Origin: Malachius bipustulatus
Taxonomy: Eukaryota; Arthropoda; Insecta; Coleoptera; Melyridae
Assembly (NCBI GenBank): GCA_910589415.1
Contig: OU342630.1
Span: 16,835,867 to 16,899,866 of the forward strand
Length of the DNA stretch: 64,000 nucleotides
Direction: 5' to 3'
Shown one piece after another: positions 21,167 through 33,427 of the stretch. A program made the translations under genes and the position numbers. The notes beneath the pieces were generated by a model, which had not been told where the DNA came from, searched no databases, and saw nothing but the letters and a program-made list of their open reading frames with translations. Position 1 is the first letter of the stretch, and the number at the start of each line of letters is the position of its first letter.

Positions 21167-22066
21167 CATAAGTAGGTACTGAGAGTGTAACAAGAAATGG
21201 TTAACGCTTTTTTTTTATGACAACGTTTATAACTATAAAAATTTAACACAAATAATAATACTAACGGTGGTTTACTAGCTTCTTACTCTATAATTATTAG
21301 TATCATGATGCCTGGACAAAATTACGCAGGTTCGCCGGAAGTCTAGGTGTGAGGCTCGGTGTGAGGTTTAAAAGAAACTTTTTCCTTGCATAAGAATTAA
21401 ATCTGTAAAAGTTTAGATTTTGTCAGAATTATATTCTCCATTAATTAACTATCTGAAACAAAGTGTTTTACGAGCGGCGATTTAGATTAAAAACCCGTAA
21501 AGAATTCTTAATGGTTAACTAATAATAATAATAAGATTAACTAAAAATCCAACGGTTAACCGCAAATTCTGGCCCATAAATACTCACAAGCTTGACTTGA
21601 TTTTGCAAAAATGTATCACAATGGTGAAACTTAGCATCTATATTTAGACTGAATGTTTAACTCCTTTTATATCGAATATTTTTTAAGTATTTAAATTAAT
21701 GTATCTTTAATTATTATTCCACAGTTTGGACTATCATTAACAGATATGAATTTGAATAAAAGGTAAAATAATCAGAGAAACACTGATATCGGCACATACA
21801 CCACAGTAGCTGATTGGAAAACACGGTGCATTCCAAATTTGTTCGAAGCTTTATGGATTATCAAAGTTAGTTACTATCTCTAACTAAATTTTTATTATCG
21901 GTCGGCGATGAAGATATAAAAGCGCAATGAAGAGGAATTCTAAATTCAGTACATAATAATAATTAATATTCTATTGAGTATAAATAAAAAATAATCAGTT
22001 CCCAAGGTGATTTAAAAAACCAGCCTAGAAAATTTCGGATTTTCCGAATCTCTATTTTTGCCTATA
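21167..22066. other. AT-rich spacer, nothing recognised
   Basis: Only short AAT/TTA runs; no gene or repeat that I can support. Confidence 0.5.
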
Positions 22067-23055
22067 CAGGGTTAGTCATGAGGAACTTTACAAACTTCTA
22101 CCATCTGTACAGTCCCTTAAGAGGGATATCATGGGACCCTTGAAATGTGTCAACTCCCCTACTCTGTTAATATGCAGCGTAACTTGTAAATTTGGAAAAA
22201 TATTCACTAGGGTATTAGTTATTATTATCTACATGAGGATTATTCGAAAAATCAAATTTTTTGATGCCATTGTACACTGTATCTTATATATATTCGATCG
22301 GCGTTGTCTGAACTTCGAAATTCCAGGATCGGCTTAAGAAAAATTAATTGAGAGAGTTTATATTAAGAAGTTCACCACGTATGAGATTTTACAAAATGTA
22401 ATTATCGATTTTCAAAGTACACAAATAGGCAATGAAAACTGTGTATATTAAATTTTTGTCACAATTTCGTGACATTTTCCATGAACGATCGAATCTGACC
22501 AAAGTTATAAAATCTATCATGTCGAATCACATAATATTGTTATAATTTAAAATAAACATTATGAACTGCCGATATTTTAACTAAAACAAGTAGCCGAAGT
22601 TAACATTGCTTTCTCGATCGTTATATTTACATCGTTGTCTGTCACTGTGTCACTGTCACTGTCACTTTGATTTTTTTTTCCAGAACCGAGGTAAATTATT
22701 TTTCAATTTTCAGTTTAAAATGGAAGTTCGACCTGCAATGGTACACCAAACTACTCAAAATTTGAGTAAATTTAATAAATTAAAACAGGTTATAAAAAAA
22801 ATATTAGAAATGCTTTATTACGTGAAGACTTCATGTCAATTAATTATTTTTTTATTGTGTACTTAAATTTAGTTTTTTTTTTTTTTAATTTATTTCTTAT
22901 GAATGTTCATTAGGTCACATATATGTATAGTTTTCATTGTCCATTTGTGCACTTTGGAAATAATTTTTTGAACTCATATTATACATGGTGAACTCTCAGT
23001 ACAAACTCTCTGAGACTTCGAAATCATTTTTCTTAAGCCGGTCCTCAGATTTCTA
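22067..23055. repeat. Foldback repeat with long degenerate arms
   Basis: 22310-22460 (ACTTCGAAATTCCAGGATCG, TTCACCACGTATGAG, GTACACAAATAGGCAATG) is inverted at 22920-23055 (TTTTCATTGTCCATTTGTGC, CATGGTGAACTC, ACTTCGAAATCATTTTTC). A TACAGGGTTAGTCATGAGG tip at 22067 has no clear partner, so either the element is truncated on the right or two elements are nested. Confidence 0.6.
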
Positions 23056-23677
23056 AGTTCACTCGAATGCTCGATAACAGTATACAGTTGCATGAAAAAA
23101 TTTTATAATTCTAGTGAATCCGTGTACATAATAAGAGTGAAAACATACCAAATTTGAAAAAAATAAAGTTCACAATAACAAAATAATTCATTGACATGAA
23201 GTGTTAACGTAATAAAACATTTCTAATAATTTTTTATGACCTTCTGTTTAATTTATTGAGTAGGTTGATTTATCATCCTATCTACAACACCTTGCAGGAA
23301 CAACTTTAATTTTAAAATTAAAAATTGAATAATAATTTAGCCTACCAGGATTTAGGTCCTAGAAAAACATAAAGTGACAGCAACGATGTAATTATAAAAC
23401 AATGTTTACTTAGGCAGCACTTATTTTAGTTAAAATATCAGGAATTCATAACGTTTGTTTTAATTGTGACAATATTATGTTATACGACATGGTTAGCTTT
23501 TCAGTTTTTTGTGCCGAGTTTTGTGTCCATTTTTGTGCTGAGTCCCTGCAATTAAATTTTTACATTTTCTTACTGTAGTGGGCCGGAGCGGTTAGGAAGT
23601 AGCAGACAGAAATGTGTGTAATTGCTTACACCTGGGGGTTACCAAATAGGAGATCCGTGAATACTATACAAACTATA
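23056..23677. other. AT-rich spacer, nothing recognised
   Basis: No gene or clear repeat seen. Confidence 0.45.
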
Positions 23678-24870
23678 CTCCGTGTTTTATATTAAGTCGG
23701 CACTATTGCTAACTTCGTTATTATTTAACCTATAAAGTCGGTTAAATTAGCAAACTAGTAGTATTTTTTCTCCTGAATAAAATGGCGAAAACAGAAAAAC
23801 AATTGAACATCGCGTTTTCGAGATATTTTAAAAAATATAACTTTTTTAACGGAACACCCTATATATTTTTGGATGGATCGGTTGCAAATTTTTTTTTAAA
23901 GGTAAAAGTCTTTATGCACTATGATTCTAAAATAATAAATTCATTAATTATTCATTATTTTATTACTCCCAAAGTAGGCTGCGACAATTAATGTAATTTA
24001 GTGTACCTACCTACGTAATGTAAGGTAAAAAAATATATCGTCCTCAATAGTGTATTTTTCAATAAAAAAATACACAAAAAAAGGAGTTGTTATATTGAAA
24101 AGGATTTAATTTTAAATAAACAAATAACAGAACTTGTATGTGTTTTAAAATTAAGTCGGCACTATTGCTAACTTCGTTATTATTTGAGCTAGAAAGTCGG
24201 TTAAATTAACAAACTAGTAGTATTTTTTCTCCTGAATAAAACGATGAAAACAGGAAAACAATTGAACATCGCGTTTTCGATATATTTAAAAAAAATGGAT
24301 ATTTTTTATAGAACACCCTGTATATTTTTAGATGGATCGGTTGCAAAATTTTTTTAAAGGAAAAAGTCTCTATGCACTATGATCCTAAAATAATAAAATT
24401 TTACACACAAACAAGTTCTGTTATTTGTTTATGTAAAATTAAATCCTTTTCAAGGTAACAACTCTTATTTTTAGTGTATTTTTTTATTGAAAAATACACT
24501 ATTGAGGACGACATAATTTTTTTACCTTACATTACGTAGGTACACTAAATTACAATAATTGTCGCAGCCTACTTTGGGAGTAATAAAATAATGAATAATT
24601 AATGAATTTATTATTTTAGGATCATAGTGTATAAAGACTTTTCCCTTAAAAAAAAAAATTTCAACCGATCCATCTAAAAATATACAGGGTGTTCCATTAA
24701 AAAAATTACATTTTTTTAAATATCTCAAAAACGCGATGTTCAATTGTTTTTCTGCTTTCGCCATTTTATTCAGCGGCAAAAATACTACTAGTTTGCTAAT
24801 TTAACCGACTTTCTAGCTTAAATAATAACGAAGTTAGCAATAGTGCCGACTTAATATAAAACACGGTGTA
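23678..24870. mobile_element. Foldback element with a duplicated left arm
   Basis: Ends read CCGTGTTTTATATTAAGTCG and the inverse. The left arm (23680-23990: GGCACTATTGCTAACTTCG, AAACAATTGAACATCGCG) is repeated directly at about 24150-24400 and appears inverted at about 24530-24870. The frames of 69 and 85 codons here are one arm read in both orientations, not genes. Confidence 0.75.
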
Positions 24871-25249
24871 TAGGTACAAACTATACAAACTGGTATCCAT
24901 TCTGATCGGGCAAAGTATTTACTCGAATGGATATAAAAAGATGATAATAATACAAAGTTGAAGCTGCTGCCAAGAGACGTAACAGTTAGGTAAAGGGGTT
25001 TACACGGTTGAGTTTCGTAAGAGACACCACCAGGTTGAGCCTTCACGGAAGTGCGTCTTCCAGAAGTGGACAGATTGACCAAAAACATTCTTTCGGTCAA
25101 AAGTATAGAAATACATAATATGTTCTTGAAGCTCCGAGCAATTATTGTGTCAACGCAATTTGGACTCTATTACAAGAAAGACTAAAAAGACTTCCTGGTA
25201 AAACAATAATGCTTTCTGAACGACACACTTACTCTAACGGTATGGTGAA

Positions 25250-25300
25250 GACAGAGACATCGATGTTTCAATGGTTATTTCCATCTCATCAGTCTATCAC
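25250..25300 (-). ncRNA. Hammerhead ribozyme (family R2, copy 2), core intact
   Basis: Minus strand, in order: helix I GATAGA pairing with TCTGTC (6 bp with one G.U), CTGATGA, helix II GATGG-AAATAA-CCATT (5 bp with one G.U), GAAA, helix III ACATCGATGT (perfect palindrome), cleavage nucleotide C. Every conserved position of the type I hammerhead core is present. The palindromic helix III would favour cleavage as a dimer. Activity itself is untested. Confidence 0.75.
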
Positions 25301-25453
25301 ATCACCACCACTAGAGAAGTGTGCCGATCAGAAAGAAAATCAAAAGCTTTAAGCAAAATGATTTGTCGGAAACATAGTGACTTGCATGGCAAATGCCATC
25401 TGATGACTGAAAAGTACAACTTTCAATGTGTCAATCAGAGATTCTCCATGTTG

Positions 25454-25494
25454 AAAAATAAAATAAAATAAAATAAAATAAAATAAAAATAAAA
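25454..25494 (+). repeat. (AAAAT)n tract
   Basis: Runs of AAAAT/AAATA forming the 3' tail of the insertion at 25.2 kb. Confidence 0.9.
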
Positions 25495-25511
25495 CACCAA
25501 GACTTCCTGGT

Positions 25512-26920
25512 GTTTTACATTATGCGGTTGAAAAATTATTTGCTAAATAGGACCATAGCGGACATATCACTTTCATATTTAGTTATCCAAACCCACGTAT
25601 GCTACATCAGACAGTAGGCCTCAGTAGACATACACGATCACCATCTATCATGCATATTGTCTCTACGGCTTGACAACGAAAAATGTCGGACAGACACCGG
25701 TGTTTACCATGGCGCTTAATGTGCTTAAGAAAACGTGTTTTGTCAATTATCTACAACTTTGTAATACCTATTAACCTATTAGGGAAATCCCAAATATTGG
25801 AATTTCATTGTAAAAATAATTTAAATATCGTTCAAATGATATATCAGACGACCTCTACTCTATGATGATGAGCAAAGGAGTAAAGGATGGAGTAAAGGAC
25901 TGCCATGGGGATGAATTTCGGTAATCACCCAAATATGTCTCTTTCAACAAAAATGATATTTTTTGGCGTCTTTAGCATAGCAGGGGAATAATAATTATAA
26001 GTCCTTTTAGTGTATTTCGTTTTCAATTGACCACCTTATGTCATTTGGTGGCTAACCAAATTCCTTTGTATACCGAATAGTAACCTAAAATGTAGAGTAA
26101 TAATAATAATTGTAAAAGTTCTCGAAAACAATAGTTATTACCTTTCTCAAGAGAAATTTTATTCTTTATTAGTAGGTATGTACATTTATTCGCCAGAAGG
26201 TTCCTGGTTGAAAGTCATAGATTTTTAATGCAATAATAAACTATGGAATAATTTCTGCTAGGCGGTTAAATTTTAAATCTTGATAAAATAGTTATATAAG
26301 AAAAATGTTATTACATAAAGTTTTTAAGACAGAGTTTACCTATATATATTATATAATAATAGTTATAAATTACATACTTCAGTGTATTGTATGAATACTG
26401 TTATCTCTGTGTGCGATTTTTATAGAGAAAAACTGTTACAAGCGCAGAATTTCCCGCTTTGCCTGAATAATAAATTATTAGTTAGAAAATATTTTATTGC
26501 TAATTTATACGCTACTGAATTGTTGTTTTGCTAATTTCGCTAATAGCAATTTTGATTGTATCATAATTTAGAGAAAATCATCATATAAAAATAAACATTG
26601 GTACCTACTAAAATCAATAACAATAACGAATTAATGATTCTTCTTGCTTAGATGATCCCGCTAATGTAGTTTAATTGGTTGAAATGGGAATACAACAAAG
26701 CAAAAAACTCTATTGTCTCTCAATTATTTTGCCATATTACAATGGCTATTTATTATACTGTAATAATATAAATAATGGTATTTTAAACAACATTAATGTA
26801 GGTACCTACCTGTAGATTCATTATTTTCTCTCCTAATGCCATCGGATGAGCAGATTCCGTCCCGAAGTTAATAATGTGCTGTAAAATAACAACATGAAAA
26901 ATATAAAATGGTGCAGAAAT
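25512..26920. other. AT-rich stretch, nothing recognised
   Basis: Short frames only, with no domain signature; no strong inverted repeats. Confidence 0.45.
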
Positions 26921-27869
26921 ACAGGGTGGCCCAGCGAAAAGGTACCAGGCCTAATAACTTGAAAACTGAAGATGTACGCGAAAAACGCCGAAACAGGTCG
27001 ATGCGTAGGGGGGCATATTTTCGTTACAAATTTAACTACCCAAGTTCACCTCCTTGGCAGGGGTAGGTACCCCTTTGCTTATCATCATAGGGAACAGCTA
27101 TTGAGTGATACATCATTTGAAAGCTACTTGAATTCTCTTTCCAAAGATATCCAACATTTTGAGTTTCGCTTACATACAGGCTGGCCCAACTAAAACATTT
27201 TTTTGGAGCCACCCTGTATGTAAGTGAAACCCAAAATGTTGGATATCGTTAAGAGAATTCAAGTAGCTTTCAAATGATGTATGTGAGTGGTTTCGCTTAC
27301 ATACAGGATGGCCCAACGAAAACTTTTTTTGGGCCATCCTGTATGTAAGTGAAACTCAAAATGTTAGATATCGTTGTAAAGAGAATTCAAGTAGCTTTCA
27401 AATGATATATCACTCAATAGCTGTTCCCTATGATGATAAGCAAAGGGGTAGCTACCTCTGCCAAGGGGGTGAATTTGGGTGGTTGAATTTGTCACGAAAA
27501 TATGCCTACTTTGATAACAAAATCGACCTGTTTCGGCGTTTTTCGCTAACATCTTCAGTTTCCAAGTTATTAAGGCAAGTTGCTTTTTCGTTGGGCCACC
27601 CTGTATGTGAGCCAAACCCAAAAATTTGGATATCGTTGTAAAGAGAATTCGAATGGCTTTCAAATGATGTCACACTCGATATCTGTTCCCTATAATGATA
27701 AGCAAAGGGGTAGCTACCCCTGCCAAGGGGGTGAACTTGGGTAGTTAAATTTGTCACGAAAATATGTCCCCATTGCTAACAAAATCGACCTGTTTCGGCG
27801 TTTTTTGCGTGCATCTTCAGTTTTCAAGTTATTAGGCCCGGTACCTTTTCGCTGGACCACCCTGTATAT
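26921..27869. mobile_element. Nested array of CAGGGTGGCCCA foldback elements
   Basis: The outer ends TACAGGGTGGCCCAGCG and the inverse at 27850 define about 950 bp. Inside, arm modules (GGGTAGGTACCCCTTTGC; GATAAGCAAAGGGGTAGCTA twice; AAAGCTACTTGAATTCTC and its inverses) recur several times. Two 50-bp hairpins (about 27172-27222 and 27298-27350) repeat the tip sequence in miniature. It reads as repeated self-insertion or template switching. The frames of 73-99 codons are arms. Confidence 0.75.
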
Positions 27870-29104
27870 TATATGAAGAAAATTCATCAAATATACAGAG
27901 TGCTAAAAACGTGATAAAAAAAGCAAATAATTTTTCCTACGATCACAATTCAAAGTACCTTGGCAAACGTTTTTCTCAGAAGATTTCTCACGTTTACAAA
28001 AGTGTGCGTGGAAAGTGACAGAAGGCATACGCAAAGTTCATTACCGTACAGTTTTGCAGTTATGACAGTGACTCTGGCATAAATAGTAGCTATCAATAAT
28101 CCTAACCATAGAGTAAACACTATCTAGGATCACCTAAATAGACAACATTCGATGACAACAATAATTATGAGTAAAACAGTCGCTTTTGAAATAGTTTATA
28201 CTTTTGCTATGAAAAATCACATAATATACATTGTTTGCTGATTTATGTATAAGTTACTTACTGGTACAAATATTTAGGCACATAATTTATTTAACATCAC
28301 ATATTTTGCTGGGGACCTTTAATAGAATCTCCGCTAACTGTGACATATTTAATTGTTCACTGGGCAGTATTCTTGAGGTTGCTGAACAGCGTCTGTTGAA
28401 TGCTGCTTAATCTATGCAAAAGCTTGTTTAGTTTAGTTATTATACTTATAGAATACTTACTTTTGTGATTTTACTTAGTTGTTGTTTTTCTTTATGAAAC
28501 CCCGTATTGGATCGCGATCTGTTGGGTAATATATCTATTATTATTATTATTATTATATTTAAAGACACATAATTCAACCCAAGTGGGAGGGCAGGTATTA
28601 TAGAATTCTAAAATCAGTTCAATCTGGAAATGGGTATACCGCGCATCTCTATATTAAATTATAGGTAAACATAAATCTGTAAATTTTCACGCCACGCACT
28701 CGCAATCAGCTGGACATAAGATGTTTATTGACATAAGATTATAGATAATAATCATATAATTAACACATAACAATAAATATTGTTATTAATAATTTTAAAT
28801 ATTAATTTTAAAAGTACAATTCGTAAGTGAATTGAAATATTAGTGGCGGAGTTAAGCTGAAGTGAATGATTTCAGTTACTAGGAGTGATGGATACTATTG
28901 AGACTGTCATTCCGATTCTGATGTAGACACCACCATTTAATTGAATAAAAAATTGTCTTGTTATGCTCATAGGAAAAGTATAGTGTGAAACAAGTGCACA
29001 AAAGCAATTTCTCACTCGTGTGAAATGCGGCAGTCGACTTCGTGAGAAGTATACTACTTTGTGCACTTCTTTCACAATATACTATTGTACTCAGAATGCA
29101 TATA
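27870..29104. other. AT-rich stretch, nothing recognised
   Basis: No coding frame or repeat that I can support, apart from a short TTA/ATT run near 28550. Confidence 0.45.
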
Positions 29105-29851
29105 CCGTGTGTCCCCGGATAGGTGAAACGACTCTTATAAAAGACAAAAATTTTTTGATTCTAATTTAAAAGTTTTTGGGGTTCAGCTCTGCTTGACTAA
29201 AGAGTAATTTCTAACAAAATATTAGTTTTGAAAAATGAAGCATGCCTTGGAAATTAAAAAAAAAAAAACATTTTTTCTGTCGAGTAAAGTGCCTTTTATG
29301 TGACAAATACGACAAAATGTTAATTGAAAAAGTTGTTCAGAATCAACATGCAGGTCCCTGTACCAAATTTCAAAATCATGGGTCAACTTTTATTTTTTTC
29401 ATTTATTTTTATGTTTTATTTCACAAATCAAAGAATTTCATTTTGTACAAAGACTGCCATGGAAAAACCAAATTGTATCTATAGCACTAGCAATCTGTCA
29501 ATATCAGTTTTTGTTAAAAATGAAATTTTTTGATTTGTGAAATAAAACATAAAAATAAATGAAAAAATAAAAGTTGACCTATGATTTTGAAATTTGGTAT
29601 ACGGACCTAAATGTTGAATCTTAACAACTTTTTCAAATAACATTTTTTTTATTTGCCACATAAAAGGCACTTTACTCCACAAAAAAAAACGTTTTTTTGG
29701 AAATTTCCAAGGCATGCTTGATTTTTCAAAACTAAAATTTTGTTAGAAATTACTCTTTAACCAAGCAGAGCTGAACCCCAAAAAATTAAAATTAAAATCA
29801 AAAATTTTTTGTCTTTTATAAGAGTCGTTTCACCTATCCGGGGACACACGG
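29105..29851. mobile_element. Foldback/MITE element (CCGTGTGTCCCCGGATAGG family, copy 1)
   Basis: CCGTGTGTCCCCGGATAGG at the left and its exact inverse at the right, flanked by TATA. The arms, over 300 bp each, share AAACGACTCTTATAAAAGAC, GGGGTTCAGCTCTGC and GTGCCTTTTATGTG. The two arms differ slightly at the centre (AAAGACTGCCATGGAAAAAC only on the left). Confidence 0.88.
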
Positions 29852-29855
29852 TATA

Positions 29856-32680
29856 TGCCGGATTGTAACAAAACACAAACGTCTAGGGAGACCTGCTTGT
29901 TTTGAACTAAAAAGAGATGGATTTTCTTTTATTTTTGATGTGAGCAAAACCTGACTATTAGGTCTAGCCAGCTTACATAGATATTATGTAAATGACCTAA
30001 CTGGTCAGGTTCTGTTCCAGTCGGACATCTCCCATAGTAAAAATATTTTGAAAGGCACATCTTTTTAGTTCCAAACAGCCGGGTATCCCTAAACGCTTAT
30101 CTCTTTGCGTTTTTCAATCCGGAAAATGTGCATTCTGAACCCAAAAGTTTCGAATAAAGAAACGTCAAACTTGTTAAGATTCGACATTGGAAATTATTCA
30201 GAATCTAATTTGTTACTTACATACTTCACTGCATACTTCACTGCAAATGTCATTTCATTATTGTAAAAACGCCTCTGATATATATCCGTGTCCCTCTTGG
30301 AAGCATTTCTGTTACTAAATTTACGAACTTTTCCGCATTATACGTTTTTATAGACATGCTACAACTTATAAAACGGAAAAGTTTGTTTGTTTCACAGGGA
30401 GGTGACTAGAAACTCATCTGAACCTGATAGGTGAAATCATTATTATCATTGTTATAAGAAATCCATGGATTCAGTGGGAGAATTATTTCCACGAAGGCCA
30501 CGGAAACAATAACGGCGTAGAAAAAATTCAATTCTCAGAGGTGTATATCTCGGGAAACGAGTTTTTCTGAGCTTATGCCTGTGAAGACCTCTGATCTACT
30601 TATCGAGTACTACCGATTTCCAAAATTAGGTACAACAAAGTCAACCGGGAGCCAATCTCCACAAGGATTTTGCGGGGTCCTTTAGAAGTGAAATTTTCTG
30701 AAATTATTAAAGAATAAATACTAAAGAAATAAATAATAATAATATAAATTATTTCAAAGTACACTAACAGAAATGCCACGAATAAGGAATGATTTAATTC
30801 CTCTACCACTTTTAATAAACATTTTTCAACCCTGTCTTATTTTTTTAGCTTTATTATATTCATCGTTATTTGCCACCGTTCTTCTTTTCTCTCGGTGCCA
30901 GTTCAAAGGACATGATAGACATGAAGTTGTGCAGATAAAGTAAAAAGGAAAATTTAAGGAAAATTATACCATTTATGCTAGCTCCTCCATAATAGGTTAA
31001 ACTGAAATCCTAAAATACGTCATCGTAACTGATTGACACCGTTTCATGAGAAAATAAGGGAAGGTCTGCTGAAGGGGCAATATTACTCCCATTGGTTGTG
31101 AATTAATAAAATAAAGTGCGGAATAACGGTAACGTTCCCACGGAAATTTAAGATTTTCTGTTGATTGTGGATGTGAATAATTATTCGTTTTGCAATATTC
31201 AGATGAAAGAAAATTCTGCAACTTCCTTCCGAGGTATCGCTTAGTACCTAAAACTTTCAACGACGGAAATTCAATAAATACCTCTGGACAAGAAGAACTC
31301 TGCATAAGATGGTTATACTTTTATCAGTATAAAATTATGTTGCTTCTTATTTAAGCGACTACAAAAGTTTCATTCCATTAGCCATCCCCTTTTTAAATCA
31401 TAAGTATATTTGACTCACTCCTTGAATTTTCTGTTTTTAAACTCGAGATCATCCGGAGTCAGCCAATTTTCGCTTTTATCGCAACTACGGCTTCATCATC
31501 CCCGAAGTTCGAAGTTCGAGATATGTTTAGGATCAGATCTTCTAGGACGCCTATTTTCGAATTACCTTCATTTCAGTCAATGATACCAATAACATTAATC
31601 TCTGTGTTCTTATCTTGTTCTGCGTTACTATTTCTTTTCTAATCCGAAATGAAAAACATAGCGTATTCAACAAGTGTTGATAAAAGTATTATAGGGTGTT
31701 ATATTATTTTCCACTTGATTAAGGTATCAAATTAAAACATCTGTATTATACTCGTACTTGCATAAAATATCTTGCTACATAATATTCAACCTTTCTTATG
31801 AATGTAAACTTGCACACTGAGTAAAATTTTTCATTGACAATAAGAGGCATCCTTTGTACCTACAGTATAATGATCGGTTAACTAGTACCAGTTTTGGTGA
31901 GAGTTCGCAACTTCGCGACTCTATACAGTATGTAACAGCCAAATGGAATAAACTCGATAATAAATAAATGCGGACGTGTTCGAAAAAACGCTCGGACATG
32001 TCGATTAGTATTTTTTGTGGCGCATTTTTTCATTTGATACAGAGTGTGTTACATAACAGTGATCAATACCAACTTTCTTATTTCAAATAAAACACCCTAT
32101 AGGTATATTATTACATTTACAGATTGTCTGAAAAAATGTAATAAAAATGGTGTTAATAATTCAAAATTCGAACGAGTGATTTATGAGTTGTAAACAAATT
32201 AAAATCGCAATTTTCCATTTTCAAAGCAGTTTAGATCGAAAACGGGTCAAATTATCGGAAAATGGTTTATGTATATTTGTCCTCATCCTAACTTACTGCC
32301 GTTTTAGTTGAAAAGGGCGTATCTGCATTTTTACCTGTTTTTAGCTTAAAAGTACTTTTCATACTGTTGATTCATATCCAACTAACTTTTAATCAACTTG
32401 ACCATATCTACACAAATAACGCGGTTGGATAGCGAAATAAAATGGGCTTATAATATGAAATTATGCAGGAGATTTTAGCTGAAAAAGTCGTAGGTGGTAT
32501 TTTTAGTGTAATAAGGCATATCTGTGTTAAATTAAGTACCTACACATGCGCCTCATTTGAACTAAAAAATCCACTTGATAACATGCAGTTATGCAACTTC
32601 ATACAGGATTCAGGCACGTGCAACTTCTCGCAGCTATGAGGAAAACACAAAAAAAATTACAAAATTGGTCGACCAATAAA
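29856..32680. other. AT-rich stretch without recognised genes
   Basis: Only short frames, none with a recognisable domain. Slightly higher GC near 31440-31560 without splice signals I trust. Confidence 0.45.
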
Positions 32681-32684
32681 TCAA

Positions 32685-32860
32685 AAAAGTTATTGCAAAA
32701 AATTGATTTTCATCCCTCAACTTCAAAAGGTAAACTCTTTGTAGGGGTGCCTGGGGAGAAAAATATTTGTAACTCTTTTTCAAATTATTTTTACAAAAAT
32801 CCACCAAAATATGGAAACTCATATATTATTATCGGACATACTTATAATATCTCCTTTGTC
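32685..32860. repeat. Fragment of the 56.9-kb foldback family (one arm)
   Basis: TTATTGCAAAAAATTGATTT, CTCAACTTCAAAAGGTAAAC, GTAGGGGTGCC and TTTTTACAAAAATCCACC follow the same order as the right arm at 57.68-57.80 kb. No partner arm is present. Confidence 0.55.
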
Positions 32861-33427
32861 GTTGTTCCGTAACGAGACAGTCAATATAATTCTTATCAAA
32901 TTAAATCTGTAGATCATTATTTCATGTAGACACGTCCTTTTTTCAGTTATCCATCTCCTTCTTTTTTTATTTAATTTATTTAATAATTTTTTAGAATTAT
33001 GGGCGTAACTATCAAATATCTGCTTTAAACTGTTCTGTCAGATTTTCTATCTACACTATAAACAAAAACTTACAATAAAGTGTTGACATGCCATGACAAA
33101 CAATTCGCTGCCCCAAACGTTAAGGATGGCATATTGAGAAACCTTGAATTTCATTGATCATAATGAAATAAAACGGCAGAATAATCCTAAACGCCTCTTA
33201 ATATCAGCAATATTCAAGGTAGGTAAATGAATAAGTGCAAACAAATTTAGAGCATTTTGTTGAAAATTGATCAGATTTTTCATATCTGTTGAATATGGAG
33301 GGAATACCCCTTGGAGGGAATATCAAATAAGTACCTAGTTTATAATTTTTTTTTTCTTAAATACAGAACACAGAACAAATTAAGAATAGTACATTATAAA
33401 ATTAGTTTATAATGTAAGGGGTTATAT
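32861..33427. other. AT-rich spacer, nothing recognised
   Basis: No feature that I can support. Confidence 0.45.

Larger units (their letters stand above)
25187..25511 (+). mobile_element. Tailed retro-insertion with 13-bp target duplication and antisense hammerhead
   Basis: AAGACTTCCTGGT flanks the insert exactly (25187-25199 and 25499-25511). The 299-bp insert ends at its right with an (AAAAT)n tail, so the plus strand is the transposed sense strand. Its first 100 bp match the 15.7-kb insertion and hold a hammerhead on the minus strand. The rest, up to the tail, is unique in this window. Length, tail and duplication are SINE-like or those of a short 5'-rearranged LINE copy; no polymerase III promoter is evident. 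Confidence 0.75.

Noticed and set aside
23782..24779. Frames of 69 and 85 codons sharing MAKTEKQLNIAFSRY-like sequence as a protein family
   Set aside because: They are the same foldback arm read from opposite strands; similarity comes from the repeat, not from coding selection.
25390..25420. CTGATGACTGAAAAG on the plus strand of the 25-kb insertion
   Set aside because: Only two bases separate CTGATGA from GAAA, so no helix II exists.
26966..27010. CTGAAGA...GAAACAGGTCG in the CAGGGTGGCCCA elements as a further hammerhead
   Set aside because: CTGAAGA and GAAA are present, but the sequence between them does not form helix II next to the core (only an inner GCG/CGC), and no helix III or helix I follows.
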